Both the position numbers and the translations under genes were made by a program. This document shows positions 6,689 to 13,234 of a stretch of 15,007 nucleotides of DNA, in pieces. The stretch is from Candidatus Iainarchaeum sp. (GTDB taxonomy: Archaea; Iainarchaeota; Iainarchaeia; Iainarchaeales; GCA-2688035): assembly GCA_016931555.1 (NCBI GenBank), contig JAFGEM010000008.1, positions 1 to 15,007 of the forward strand. The letters run 5' to 3'. Below the pieces are notes generated by a model, which made no database searches, was not told the origin of the DNA, and saw nothing but the letters and a program-made list of their open reading frames with translations. Every line of letters begins with the position of its first letter. Position 1 is the first letter of the stretch.

Positions 6689-6716
6689 CCAATAAATAAT
6701 TTTTGTTTTTTATTGG
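6689..6716 (+). repeat. Inverted repeat CCAATAAA...TTTATTGG
   Basis: A perfect 8-bp inverted repeat has its arms at 6689-6696 and 6709-6716 and a 12-nt AT-only loop except for one G. The left arm includes the TATA-like AATAAATAAT (6691-6700), so the element may overlap a promoter for the ribosomal operon. A regulator site or chance in AT-rich DNA are both possible. Confidence 0.35.
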
Positions 6717-6742
6717 CAAACTGCATTCCAGGCAAACCGTTT

Positions 6743-6806
6743 GGGATGTAAATGCTAAAATCATCTGATTTTGGCTTAAAACACGCAACCTAGATGCAAT
6801 CATCCC
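6743..6806 (+). other. Possible structured leader upstream of the uL3 operon
   Basis: GGGATG (6743-6748) is complementary to CATCCC (6801-6806). Inside it an inner stem pairs GCTAAAATCA (6754-6763) with TGATTTTGGC (6766-6775), ten pairs including one G-T. The pair of nested stems sits 40-100 nt before the uL3 ATG. If transcription starts near 6720 (from AATAAATAAT at 6691-6700), it would be in the mRNA leader, where autoregulation by a ribosomal protein would be plausible. Neither the promoter nor the function is shown by the sequence. Confidence 0.3.
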
Positions 6807-6845
6807 TGTTGATTCAAATAGGTTAAAATTTTCAAGGAACCTGAA

Positions 6846-7988
6846 ATGACAAAAAAATCACGGCCGCACGCAGGAAGCAAAGCTTTCTATCCACGCAAGA
6901 AAGCGCGGAAGGAAACGCCCAGCTTCCGCACTTTTCCAAAAAATCTTCCCAAAGAATGCAAGCCCCTCAATTTTTTGGGCTACAAAGCAGGAATGACACA
7001 TATTCTCGCAAGAGACGCGCATAACAAGGGCGTTACATTTGGGCAGGAAGTTGCAGTGCCTGCAACAGTAATTGAAGTTCCCGCATTGAAAATCTTTGGT
7101 GTCCGCGCATACAAAAAATCGGGATACGGGTCAAATCCCATTACGGATATTTTTGCCGAAAAAGTTGACAGGGAAATAGAAAGAAAAATCCATTCCTTCA
7201 AAAAAAAGGGAAAGAAAAAAAAGGAAAAACCTGCGAAGTACAAAACCTTTTCTGATTTGGAAAAGGAAAAAGAAAAAATTTCCGACATTAAATTGCTTGC
7301 ACTGACACAGCCAAAGCAGGCCGGACTGCCAAAGAAAACACCGGACATTTGCGAGATTGCCTTGAGCGGAACAATTGATGAAAAAATTTCTTTTGCAAAA
7401 GACAGGCTGGGAAAAGAACTGCCTGTCAGCGATGTTTTCAAGGAACTGCAATTTGTTGACGTGCGGGCAGTTACAAAAGGAAAAGGAACACAAGGCCCTG
7501 TAAAAAGGTTCGGAGTAAAAATGCATCGCCCTAAAGCAAAAAAACGCAGGATTGTCGGAAGCATTGGGCCCTGGAACCCGTCAACAGTAATGTGGCAGGT
7601 TGCAAGGGCAGGCCAAATGGGCTATCAAAACAGGACAGAGTACAACAAAAAAATATTGAAAATCAGTTCAAGCGCAGAAGACATTGCAGAAGCAACACCC
7701 GCAAGCGGCTTCAAGCACTACGGAAACCTGAAAACAAGCTTTGTTTTGCTTACAGGCAGCATTCCGGGACCTGCAAAAAGAGCAGTAGGACTGAGGCTTG
7801 CTGTCCGCGCGCCGTCGGTTGAAAAGCACAAGCTCGAGGGAATTGATTACATTGCAACATCAAAGAAAAAGAGCAAAGTAAAGATTGAAGTTGAAGCACA
7901 GAAAGTAAAAGCCGAGGAAGAAAAGAAAGTTGAGAAAAAATCTGTTGAAGACGAAATAGCAGCAGCAGTAAAAGGAGAAAAAAAGTGA
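6846..7988 (+). CDS. rpl3: Ribosomal protein uL3 (L3)
   Basis: uL3 is an early-assembling 50S protein near the peptidyl transferase centre. The 380-residue product shows the archaeal/eukaryotic form: NFLGYKAGMTHI at 42-53, the core signature GKGTQGPVKRFGVKMHRPK at 212-230, and GSIGPWNPSTVMWQVARAGQMGYQNRTEYN across 238-267. A Lys-rich insert at about 108-148 (FKKKGKKKKEKP) and a Lys/Glu/Ala tail from about 340 to the end make it longer than the usual archaeal protein. The tail is low in complexity and probably flexible. It is the first gene of the ribosomal operon here. It follows a 271-nt intergenic region with inverted repeats and precedes uL4 by 81 nt, the widest gap inside the operon. Confidence 0.98.
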   Translation: MTKKSRPHAGSKAFYPRKKARKETPSFRTFPKNLPKECKPLNFLGYKAGMTHILARDAHNKGVTFGQEVAVPATVIEVPALKIFGVRAYKKSGYGSNPITDIFAEKVDREIERKIHSFKKKGKKKKEKPAKYKTFSDLEKEKEKISDIKLLALTQPKQAGLPKKTPDICEIALSGTIDEKISFAKDRLGKELPVSDVFKELQFVDVRAVTKGKGTQGPVKRFGVKMHRPKAKKRRIVGSIGPWNPSTVMWQVARAGQMGYQNRTEYNKKILKISSSAEDIAEATPASGFKHYGNLKTSFVLLTGSIPGPAKRAVGLRLAVRAPSVEKHKLEGIDYIATSKKKSKVKIEVEAQKVKAEEEKKVEKKSVEDEIAAAVKGEKK

Positions 7989-8061
7989 GCGGGGCTTAAA
8001 CAGAGGGAAAAAAAGGAGAATGAGATTTGGCAAAAAAAATTAGAAAAAAATTGGATTTAAA

Positions 8062-8066
8062 GTGAT
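8062..8066 (+). promoter_or_regulatory. Shine-Dalgarno of uL4 (GTGAT type)
   Basis: GTGAT lies three bases before the uL4 ATG at 8070, in the context AAAGTGATTTTATG. It matches the distal part of the ideal Shine-Dalgarno sequence (GGTGAT), so the short spacer is correct. The same arrangement recurs before the chosen uL24 start. Confidence 0.6.
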
Positions 8067-8069
8067 TTT

Positions 8070-8873
8070 ATGAAGGCAAGTGTTTTTTCTTTGGAGGGCA
8101 AAAAATTGCATGAAATTGAATTGCCCAAAGTGTTTGAAACAGCTTATCACCCGGAGTTGATTAAGAGAGCTGTTTTAAGCATTCAAAGCGCAAAAAAACA
8201 GCCCAAAGGAAACTTTAAGAAAGCGGGAAGGCAGAATACTGCACAATACAGGGGCTGGAGAGGCCTGCCTACACACGAAAGAACAATTAATGTTGACAGG
8301 GCAAGGCTGCCAAGATTGAAAAACAGGCGAGGATTGCTTTATGGAAGAGTTGCAAGAGTCCCGCAGTCTGTCGGCGGAGTGAGAGCACACCCGCCCAAGC
8401 CCGAGAAAAATATTTTTGAGGAAATTAACAAAAAGGAAAAAAAGCAGGCTTTGAAGTCTGCAATTGCAGCAAGCGCAGACAGGAAAATGGTTGAAGAAAG
8501 GCACAAGCTTGACAAGGGCATTCAGGTTCCTGTTATTGTTGAAGATGGCTTTGAGGAATTAAAAAAGGCAAAGGAAGTCAAAAAAGTTCTGGAATCCCTT
8601 AAAGTCTGGCAGGATGTTGAAAATGCAAAGGCAAAACGCAGGCGAAAAACAGGAAAGGCAAAACGCAGGGGAAGAAAATACAAGCAAAAGAAAAGCGCTT
8701 TGATTGTTACAAAAAAGAATGCAAGCGTTTACAAGGCAGCGAGAAACATTGCGGGAATAGATGTTTGCGAAGTTCGGAATTTGAATTCAGAATTGTTTGC
8801 GCCGGGATGCAGCGCAGGCAGGCTCACAGTATGGACGGAGTCTGCAATAAAAGCTCTGGAGGCAATGGCATGA
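8070..8873 (+). CDS. rpl4: Ribosomal protein uL4 (L4)
   Basis: uL4 is a 50S protein whose extended loop lines the exit tunnel. The 267-residue product has the archaeal/eukaryotic pattern. The N-terminal strand is VFSLEGKKLHEIELPKVF. The long basic loop (about residues 40-110) has KKAGRQNTAQYRGWRGLP and LLYGRVARVPQSVGGVRAH, followed by HPPKPEKN. The C-terminal domain holds KRRGRKYKQKKSALIV and NIAGIDVCEVRNLNSELFAPG. Its stop overlaps the uL23 start by 4 nt, so the two are translationally coupled. The 81-nt spacer upstream contains only A/G-rich sequence with no credible gene. Confidence 0.97.
   Translation: MKASVFSLEGKKLHEIELPKVFETAYHPELIKRAVLSIQSAKKQPKGNFKKAGRQNTAQYRGWRGLPTHERTINVDRARLPRLKNRRGLLYGRVARVPQSVGGVRAHPPKPEKNIFEEINKKEKKQALKSAIAASADRKMVEERHKLDKGIQVPVIVEDGFEELKKAKEVKKVLESLKVWQDVENAKAKRRRKTGKAKRRGRKYKQKKSALIVTKKNASVYKAARNIAGIDVCEVRNLNSELFAPGCSAGRLTVWTESAIKALEAMA
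8858..8862 (+). promoter_or_regulatory. Shine-Dalgarno that fixes the uL23 start
   Basis: GGAGG is seven bases before the ATG at 8870. It supports that start over an in-frame ATG at 8765, which would add 35 residues lying within uL4 and absent from the L23 family. Confidence 0.8.
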
Positions 8874-9139
8874 GCAAATTATCTCCAAGCGAAGTAATTT
8901 ACTTTCCATTAATCACTGAAAAGGCAGTTAACATGATTGAAGCAGAAAACAAAATCTGTTTTATAGTAAACAAAAAAGCGCAGAAAACAGACGTGAAAAA
9001 TGCAGTTGAAACGCTCTACAGCGTAAAAGTCGATTCAGTAAAAACAGTTAACGACATGAAGGGAAGAAAAAAGGCAATTGTTAGAATAAACAAGAAATTC
9101 AAGGCAGATGAATTGGCAACAAAACTGGGTGTATTGTAA
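8870..9139 (+). CDS. rpl23: Ribosomal protein uL23 (L23)
   Basis: uL23 sits at the exit of the polypeptide tunnel and is the docking site for SRP and other nascent-chain factors. The 89-residue product has the family features. VIYFPLITEKAVNMIE comes at the N-terminus, then FIVNKKAQKTDVKNAVETLY in the middle, where Lys residues contact 23S rRNA. VKVDSVKTVNDMKGRKKAIV follows, with a final helix. The start at 8870 gives the normal archaeal length of about 85-90 residues. It overlaps the uL4 stop as ATGA, has GGAGG seven bases upstream, and ends directly against the uL2 start with no intervening base. Confidence 0.96.
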   Translation: MSKLSPSEVIYFPLITEKAVNMIEAENKICFIVNKKAQKTDVKNAVETLYSVKVDSVKTVNDMKGRKKAIVRINKKFKADELATKLGVL

Positions 9140-9859
9140 ATGGGCCGGCGTTTGATTCAACAGAGGAGGGGCAAGGCAAGCTCATTGTTCCTAGCCAGAA
9201 AAGACGGCACAACAGCAGGCTACGGAGAATTGTCCAAGACACAGTTGGAATCTGTTGAAAAAGCCCAGGTAAAAAAGATTTTTAAGGACAGGGGAAGAAT
9301 GAATGTTCTTGCAGAGGTCCTAATGGAAAACAATGGAAGGCAAAATTTTATTGCTGCAGAAGGACTCGTTACAGGGCAGGAAATAGAAATGGGAAAAAAC
9401 GCAAAAATCAGCGTTGGAAATGTTATGCCCCTTGAAAATATTCCAGAGGGCTGCCCTGTGTTCAACATTGAAAAATCACCAGGAGACGGGGGGGTTCTTG
9501 TAAGAGGCTCTGGATTGTATGCGCTGGTTGTTTCAAAGGAAAAAGATTATGCTTTTGTAAAAATGCCAAGCGGGCAAATGAAACAGGTTAACCTGCAAAG
9601 CAGGGCAACTATCGGGTGTTCTGCAGGCGGGGGCAGGCCAGACAAGCCCATGGTAAAGGCAGGAACTGCATGGCACAAGGCAAAGGCAAGGCGCAAATGG
9701 TTTCCAACAAGCAGAGGAGTAAAAATGAATGTTTTAGACCATCCTTTCGGAGGCTCAGCGCACCATGCAGGCAAATCAAAATCAACATCAAGGAACGCGC
9801 CGCCGGGAAGAAAAGTCGGAGCAATCGGTTCCAAGAGAACTGGAAGGAGAAAAAGGTGA
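9140..9859 (+). CDS. rpl2: Ribosomal protein uL2 (L2)
   Basis: uL2 binds 23S rRNA domain IV, helps subunit joining and is needed for peptidyl transfer. The 239-residue product has the archaeal/eukaryotic N-terminus MGRRLIQQRRGKASSLF. An OB-fold follows (about 40-115, with VLAEVLMENNGRQNFIAAEGL), then an SH3-like domain (about 116-180, GDGGVLVRGSGLYALVV). The conserved C-terminal rRNA-binding region comes last (RGVKMNVLDHPFGGSAHHAG at about 192-211, then SRNAPPGRKVGAIGSKRTGR). H201 in DHPFGG corresponds to the conserved histidine at the rRNA contact. The ATG follows the uL23 stop immediately; GGGTG about eight bases upstream may serve as ribosome-binding site. Confidence 0.98.
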   Translation: MGRRLIQQRRGKASSLFLARKDGTTAGYGELSKTQLESVEKAQVKKIFKDRGRMNVLAEVLMENNGRQNFIAAEGLVTGQEIEMGKNAKISVGNVMPLENIPEGCPVFNIEKSPGDGGVLVRGSGLYALVVSKEKDYAFVKMPSGQMKQVNLQSRATIGCSAGGGRPDKPMVKAGTAWHKAKARRKWFPTSRGVKMNVLDHPFGGSAHHAGKSKSTSRNAPPGRKVGAIGSKRTGRRKR

Positions 9860-9865
9860 AGCTAA

Positions 9866-10270
9866 ATGGCAAGAAAAGAATTTACCTACAGAGGCAAAAC
9901 ACTTGCTGAGTTGCGTGAGATGTCAATACAGGATTTTGCAAAATTGGCTGATTCACGGGCAAGGCGCAGCCTGCTCAGAGGATTCGATAAGAAGCTTGAA
10001 AAAAAAATTGAAAAGGCAATCGAAGCAAAATCAAAGGGAAAAGAGCCAAAACCAATAAGAACACATTTAAGGGATGCTCTTGTAATACCAAAAATGGTTG
10101 GATTGAAATTTGCGATTTACAAGGGAAACAGTTTCGAATCAGTTGAAATTGACCCAAAAATGCTTGGGCATTACCTTGGGGAATACGCGCTTACAAGAAA
10201 AAGGCTTTTGCACGGCAAAGCGGGAATTGGAGCAACAAGGTCTTCAACAGCAATAAGCTCAAGAGGGTAG
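9866..10270 (+). CDS. rps19: Ribosomal protein uS19 (S19)
   Basis: uS19 lies in the head of the 30S subunit next to uS13 and contacts the A-site region. The 134-residue product has the archaeal N-terminus MARKEFTYRGKTLAELREM. The linker helix is FAKLADSRARRSLLRGF. The core has IRTHLRDALVIPKMVGLKFAIYKG (about 64-86), and the end carries GHYLGEYALTRKRLLHG with GIGATRSSTAI. The length fits archaeal S19 (about 130-150). The 6-nt gap after uL2 and the GGTGA site six bases upstream of the ATG, which overlaps the uL2 stop, indicate coupled translation. Confidence 0.97.
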   Translation: MARKEFTYRGKTLAELREMSIQDFAKLADSRARRSLLRGFDKKLEKKIEKAIEAKSKGKEPKPIRTHLRDALVIPKMVGLKFAIYKGNSFESVEIDPKMLGHYLGEYALTRKRLLHGKAGIGATRSSTAISSRG

Positions 10271-10275
10271 ATGAA

Positions 10276-10746
10276 ATGGCAAAAAAAGAGTACCAAAAAG
10301 AGTTGCAGGGCAAAAACATTGCAAAGGCTTTTGCAACAAACCAGAGGATTTCATTAAAGTACTCTACGGAATTATGCCGCGAAGTAAAAGGCCAAAGGAT
10401 AGACAAAGCCGAAAAATACCTGCAGAGGATTATTGAAAAAAAAGATTTTTTGCCGTTGAGAAAATACAACAAAAAAGTCCCGCATAGGCGAGGAGAAGGC
10501 AAAAGCAATGTCAAATCAGGGAGATACCCCAAAAACGTTTGCAAGGCATTCATAAGCCTGCTGAACAGCGTAAAGGCAAATGCTGACTTCAAAGGACTGG
10601 ATACAGACAACCTCCTGATAATTAACGCTTTTGCATCCCAGGGATTCAGCAGGACAGGGCACCAGCCCAAAGGCCGCATTGGAGGCAAGCGCTGGAAAAA
10701 AAAGTCAACACACCTTGAAATAGTAGCGAGGGAGACAACAGCATGA
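10276..10746 (+). CDS. rpl22: Ribosomal protein uL22 (L22)
   Basis: uL22 reaches through the 50S subunit, and its hairpin lines the exit tunnel near uL4. The 156-residue product shows the archaeal form. NIAKAFATNQRISLKYSTEL comes at residues 14-33, then GQRIDKAEKYLQRIIEKKDF. A basic hairpin follows (KYNKKVPHRRGEGKSNVKSG, about 63-82), then RYPKNVCKAFISLLNSVKAN. The tunnel tip is near SRTGHQPKGRIGGKRWKKK, and the last strand is HLEIVARE. It begins 5 nt after uS19 with a GAGGG-type site upstream, and its stop overlaps the uS3 start (ATGA-like, 4 nt). Confidence 0.97.
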   Translation: MAKKEYQKELQGKNIAKAFATNQRISLKYSTELCREVKGQRIDKAEKYLQRIIEKKDFLPLRKYNKKVPHRRGEGKSNVKSGRYPKNVCKAFISLLNSVKANADFKGLDTDNLLIINAFASQGFSRTGHQPKGRIGGKRWKKKSTHLEIVARETTA

Positions 10747-11528
10747 TTGAAAGATTCTTTATAGAGCAAAGCTTTAGAAAAATCGAGCTGGAACGGTTTT
10801 TCAAGAAACAGCTGGAAATGGCTGGATTCACACACTTGGACATTGTAAAAACCCCCTTAGTAACAAGAATAGTTCTTTATGTTACACGACCTGGGCTTGC
10901 AATTGGAAAAGGCGGCCAAACAATAAACCAGTTGACTGAGCAAATCGGGAAAAGATTCAAAATTGAGAACCCGCAAATAGAGATTCAGGAAATCAAGCGC
11001 CCGGATTTGGATGCGCGCGCGAATGTAGATAAAATGGTTACGCTCCTCGAACGCGGTTACAGCTGGAGAAGCGTTGCATTCAGGACAATGACAAACATCA
11101 TGAACGGCGGGGCACAGGGAGCAGAACTTGTTTTGGCAGGAAAGCTCGCGGGAAAAGGCGGGCGAAAAAGAAAACAAAGGGTTGCACAGGGCTACATGAA
11201 AAAAGTTGGAAACCAGGTTAGCTTTGTTGATTACGCAAAAGCAACTGCATACCCAAAATCAGGCGCAATCGGAATAAAACTCAGGATAATTCCCCCAGAA
11301 GTAGTTTTCCCGGACAAGATTGACATTAAACAGGCTATTGAGAAAGAAAAGCCTGCTCAGGAAACGGCTGTAGAGGAAACGGCAGTTGAAAAAACCGAGA
11401 AAAAGGAAGTAGCAGAGGAAAAGCACGAAAAAAAGGAAGAAAAAAAGCCTATTTCAAAAACAGCAAAGAAGAAAAAAAAGGCTCAAAAAAAGGATGCAAA
11501 AAAATCAAAAAAGAAGGCAAAGAAATGA
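10743..11528 (+). CDS. rps3: Ribosomal protein uS3 (S3) with long Lys/Glu tail
   Basis: uS3 forms part of the mRNA entry site of the 30S subunit. Residues 1-95 hold a type II KH domain with the GxxG loop G55-K-G-G58 (RPGLAIGKGGQTINQL). The C-terminal S3 domain spans about 96-190, with GYSWRSVAFRTMTNIMNGGA and GAIGIKLRIIPPEVVFPD. From about residue 200 to 261 the protein is a low-complexity tail of Lys, Glu and Ala that ends with KKSKKKAKK. This is longer than the tail of most archaeal S3 proteins and changes from mixed charge to almost pure Lys. It overlaps uL22 by 4 nt upstream and uL29 by 4 nt downstream. Confidence 0.97.
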   Translation: MIERFFIEQSFRKIELERFFKKQLEMAGFTHLDIVKTPLVTRIVLYVTRPGLAIGKGGQTINQLTEQIGKRFKIENPQIEIQEIKRPDLDARANVDKMVTLLERGYSWRSVAFRTMTNIMNGGAQGAELVLAGKLAGKGGRKRKQRVAQGYMKKVGNQVSFVDYAKATAYPKSGAIGIKLRIIPPEVVFPDKIDIKQAIEKEKPAQETAVEETAVEKTEKKEVAEEKHEKKEEKKPISKTAKKKKKAQKKDAKKSKKKAKK

Positions 11529-11854
11529 AGGCAAAAGAAGTGAGGCAGTTGGGGCTTGCAGCAGTCCAGGAAAAATTGTTCCATTTCAAAGAGGAATTGT
11601 CCAAAGAGCGCGCTGTTCTCGCATCTGGAACACGGCCTGAAAACCCGGGCAAAATCCGCGCGTTAAGAAGGGACATTGCAAGAGCGATTACAATAATCAA
11701 TGAAAAAAAGAAAGCCGGAGAAACAATTGAAAAGCCAAAAGAAAAGAAAGAGGCAAAAAAAACAGAGCCGGAAAAAAAAGAAGCAGTTGCAAAAAAAGAA
11801 AAGCCCAAGAAAATGGCAAAAGTAAAGAAGAAAATTAAGGGGAAGAAAAAATAG
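11525..11854 (+). CDS. rpl29: Ribosomal protein uL29 (L29) with basic C-terminal extension
   Basis: uL29 sits beside uL23 at the tunnel exit. Residues 1-62 are a full L29 domain: two helices with MKAKEVRQLGLAAVQEKLFHF, KEELSKERAVLASGTRPENP and GKIRALRRDIARAITIINEK. The family is normally about 65-70 residues, but this protein runs to 109. The extra 45 residues (KPKEKKEAKKTEPEKK... to KKKIKGKKK) are Lys/Glu/Ala-rich and probably disordered. Their position at the tunnel exit could affect nascent-chain or membrane contacts, which is inference. The start overlaps the uS3 stop (ATGA); no strong Shine-Dalgarno is seen, so coupling is likely. Confidence 0.95.
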   Translation: MKAKEVRQLGLAAVQEKLFHFKEELSKERAVLASGTRPENPGKIRALRRDIARAITIINEKKKAGETIEKPKEKKEAKKTEPEKKEAVAKKEKPKKMAKVKKKIKGKKK

Positions 11855-11870
11855 GGGGGAGCAGTAAGCA

Positions 11871-12182
11871 ATGGAAGAAATATGCAACAAGTGTGGCCTA
11901 CCAAAAAACCTGTGCGTTTGCCAGGACATTGCAAAGGAAAGCCAGAAAATAAAAATTCGCTGGGATGCAAGGCGGTTTGGAAAGGTCGTGACCAGCATTA
12001 GAGGGCTGGAAAAAGACGTTGACTTGGAAGCACTGACAAAGGAGCTCAAAAGGAATCTCGCGTGCGGCGGAACAATAAAAGGGAATGAAATAATTTTGCA
12101 GGGAAAACACGTGAAAAAAGTAAAGGAGATATTGATGAAACAGGGCTTTAAGGAGGAATTGATTGATGCTCAAGACAGATGA
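11871..12182 (+). CDS. Translation initiation factor aIF1 (SUI1 family)
   Basis: aIF1 binds the 30S P site and checks start-codon choice. The 103-residue product begins with a four-Cys knuckle (C5, C8, C15, C17; EICNKCGLPKNLCVC), which probably binds zinc and is common in archaeal homologues. The SUI1 fold follows. The basic loop DARRFGKVVTSIRGLE (32-47) contacts decoding-site RNA; then come a helix with ALTKELKRNLACGGTIKG and the strand IILQGKHVKKVKEIL. The position after uL29 and before Rnp1 and uS17 is the usual archaeal one. A G-rich site about 10 nt upstream of the ATG, following the uL29 stop, fits a Shine-Dalgarno. Its 3' end overlaps rnp1 by 17 nt. Confidence 0.96.
   Translation: MEEICNKCGLPKNLCVCQDIAKESQKIKIRWDARRFGKVVTSIRGLEKDVDLEALTKELKRNLACGGTIKGNEIILQGKHVKKVKEILMKQGFKEELIDAQDR
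12150..12156 (+). promoter_or_regulatory. Shine-Dalgarno of rnp1
   Basis: AAGGAGG lies nine bases before the ATG at 12166 and six before an in-frame TTG at 12163. ATG is preferred; the TTG would add one Met only. The site is inside the aIF1 coding sequence. Confidence 0.7.
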
Positions 12183-12471
12183 TTACTGCATCTCAAAAGA
12201 GAACATTGCCGCGCACGAACTCATTGGCTTGGGTGTTAACATAAAAGAAAGCACGGATAACAGCAGGATTGGAATTCACGGAAAAGTAATTGATGAGACA
12301 AAAAATTTGTTGTTAATAGAAACAAGAAGGGGCTTAAAAAAAATTCCGAAAAAAGAATGTGTTTTTGAGTTTGAGCTTGGAAAAGAAAAAACCCCGGTGG
12401 ACGGAAAAAAAATTGTGGAAAAACCGGAAAACAGGATAAAGAATTTCTGGAGGAAGAGAAATGCAATGTAA
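12166..12471 (+). CDS. rnp1: RNase P protein component 1 (Rnp1, p29/Pop4 homologue)
   Basis: Rnp1 is the archaeal homologue of Pop4/Rpp29 and pairs with Rpp21 on the specificity domain of RNase P RNA for tRNA 5' processing. The 101-residue product has the expected order: an N-terminal helix (NIAAHELIGLGVNI), then the Sm-like barrel IGIHGKVIDETKNLLLIETR (35-54). KKIPKKECVFEFEL follows, and the protein ends in a basic helix (NRIKNFWRKR). The length and gene position between aIF1 and uS17 are canonical in archaea. Its 3' end overlaps uS17 by 11 nt in another frame. Confidence 0.95.
   Translation: MLKTDDYCISKENIAAHELIGLGVNIKESTDNSRIGIHGKVIDETKNLLLIETRRGLKKIPKKECVFEFELGKEKTPVDGKKIVEKPENRIKNFWRKRNAM
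12449..12453 (+). promoter_or_regulatory. Shine-Dalgarno of uS17
   Basis: GGAGG is seven bases before the ATG at 12461, inside the rnp1 coding sequence. It supports the overlapping start. Confidence 0.75.
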
Positions 12472-12838
12472 CGATCCCAAGTGCCCAAAGCACGGAAGCC
12501 TTAAAGTCCGTGGAAATGTTTTCACGGGAGTGGTAAAGAGCGCAAAGCCCGCAAAAACAGTTATTGTTGAAAGAATACTTACAAAGTATGTCCCCAAGTA
12601 TGAGAGATACAAAAAAACCCGCTCAAAGATTGCGGCCCACAATCCAGAATGCATGGCGGCAAAAGAAGGCGACACAATAGAAATTGGGGAGACAAGAAAA
12701 CTGAGCAAAACAAAAAGTTTTGTAGTAATTAAAATCAAAAAGCGGGCAGTGGAAGAGGAGAAAGTAGCTGAAAAAATTAAAAAGGATGAAGAGGAAAAAG
12801 TAAAGAAAAAACAGGGTGCCAAAAATGCGGGCGATTAG
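12461..12838 (+). CDS. rps17: Ribosomal protein uS17 (S17)
   Basis: uS17 is a primary 16S rRNA-binding protein of the 30S body. The 125-residue product begins with the archaeal motif CNDPKCPKHG (C3, C8, H11), which with a later C64 (NPECMAAKEGD) may bind metal. The OB-fold follows: GNVFTGVVKSAKPAKTVIVE, KYVPKYERYKKTRSKIAAHN and GDTIEIGETRKLSKTKSFVV. Residues from about 96 to 125 are an added Glu/Lys-rich tail (EEEKVAEKIKKDEEEKVKKK) not needed for the fold. It overlaps rnp1 by 11 nt and uL14 by 14 nt, so translation is tightly coupled. Confidence 0.96.
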   Translation: MQCNDPKCPKHGSLKVRGNVFTGVVKSAKPAKTVIVERILTKYVPKYERYKKTRSKIAAHNPECMAAKEGDTIEIGETRKLSKTKSFVVIKIKKRAVEEEKVAEKIKKDEEEKVKKKQGAKNAGD

Positions 12839-13223
12839 CGCAACAGTGTCAAAGGGATTAACCCAAAAGTCCAGATGCATATGCACAGACAACAGTGGCG
12901 CAAAAGAAGTGGAGATAATCGGAGTTATCGGGCACAAGGGAAGAAAAAGAATGAATCCAAAGGCAGGAATTGCAGACATGGTTAATGTAGTAGTTAAAAA
13001 GGGAAAACCGGAGATCAGAAAAAAAGTAGAGCGCGCAGTAATAGTCAGGGTAAAAATGCCCTACAGAAGAGCAAACGGCATGAGAATTTCATTTGAAGAC
13101 AACGCAGTTGTGCTTGTGGATGAAAAGGGCGTTCCAAAAGCATCGGAAATCAAGGGAGTCGTTGCAAAAGAAACAGGGGAAAGATGGCCAAAAGTTGCAG
13201 GGCTTGCAAGCGCAGTAATATGA
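12825..13223 (+). CDS. rpl14: Ribosomal protein uL14 (L14)
   Basis: uL14 sits at the subunit interface of the 50S particle. With the ATG at 12825 the product has 132 residues, the standard archaeal length, and begins MRAISATVSKGL. GGGTG (12814-12818) is six bases upstream. A GTG at 12816 would add only three residues and would consume that site, so it was not chosen. Family features are CICTDNSGAKEVEIIGVIG, DMVNVVVKKGKPEIRKKVERAVIVRVK (split around residues 49-76), RRANGMRISFEDNAVVLVDE and the ending GLASAVI. It overlaps the uS17 end by 14 nt. Confidence 0.96.
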   Translation: MRAISATVSKGLTQKSRCICTDNSGAKEVEIIGVIGHKGRKRMNPKAGIADMVNVVVKKGKPEIRKKVERAVIVRVKMPYRRANGMRISFEDNAVVLVDEKGVPKASEIKGVVAKETGERWPKVAGLASAVI

Positions 13224-13225
13224 AA

Positions 13226-13230
13226 GTGAT
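13226..13230 (+). promoter_or_regulatory. Shine-Dalgarno used to choose the uL24 start
   Basis: GTGAT is four bases before the ATG at 13235, in the context AAAGTGATTTTTATG. It is almost identical to the site before uL4, and no comparable motif precedes the alternative ATG at 13220. Confidence 0.5.
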
Positions 13231-13234
13231 TTTT

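Noticed and set aside
6980..7564. 194-codon open frame on the minus strand within uL3
   Set aside because: It is an antisense shadow of uL3, with Phe/Ser-rich composition and no start signals.
7989..8069. Small gene between uL3 and uL4
   Set aside because: Only a seven-codon frame starting at 8020 is present and its spacing to AAGGAG is too short. The region is A/G-rich spacer.
8765..8869. N-terminal extension of uL23
   Set aside because: These codons lie within uL4. The ATG at 8870 with GGAGG seven bases upstream gives the family length.
9616..10058. Plus-strand frames overlapping uL2 and uS19
   Set aside because: They are out-of-frame readings of two clear ribosomal genes and have no family signature.
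10191..10835. 214-codon open frame on the minus strand
   Set aside because: It is antisense to uL22 and the start of uS3. Its Phe/Leu/Ser-rich sequence is what Lys/Glu-rich coding DNA gives in reverse.
13184..13234. N-terminal extension of uL24
   Set aside because: It overlaps the uL14 coding sequence and does not resemble the L24 N-terminus. The ATG at 13220 remains possible, but 13235 has a Shine-Dalgarno-like site.
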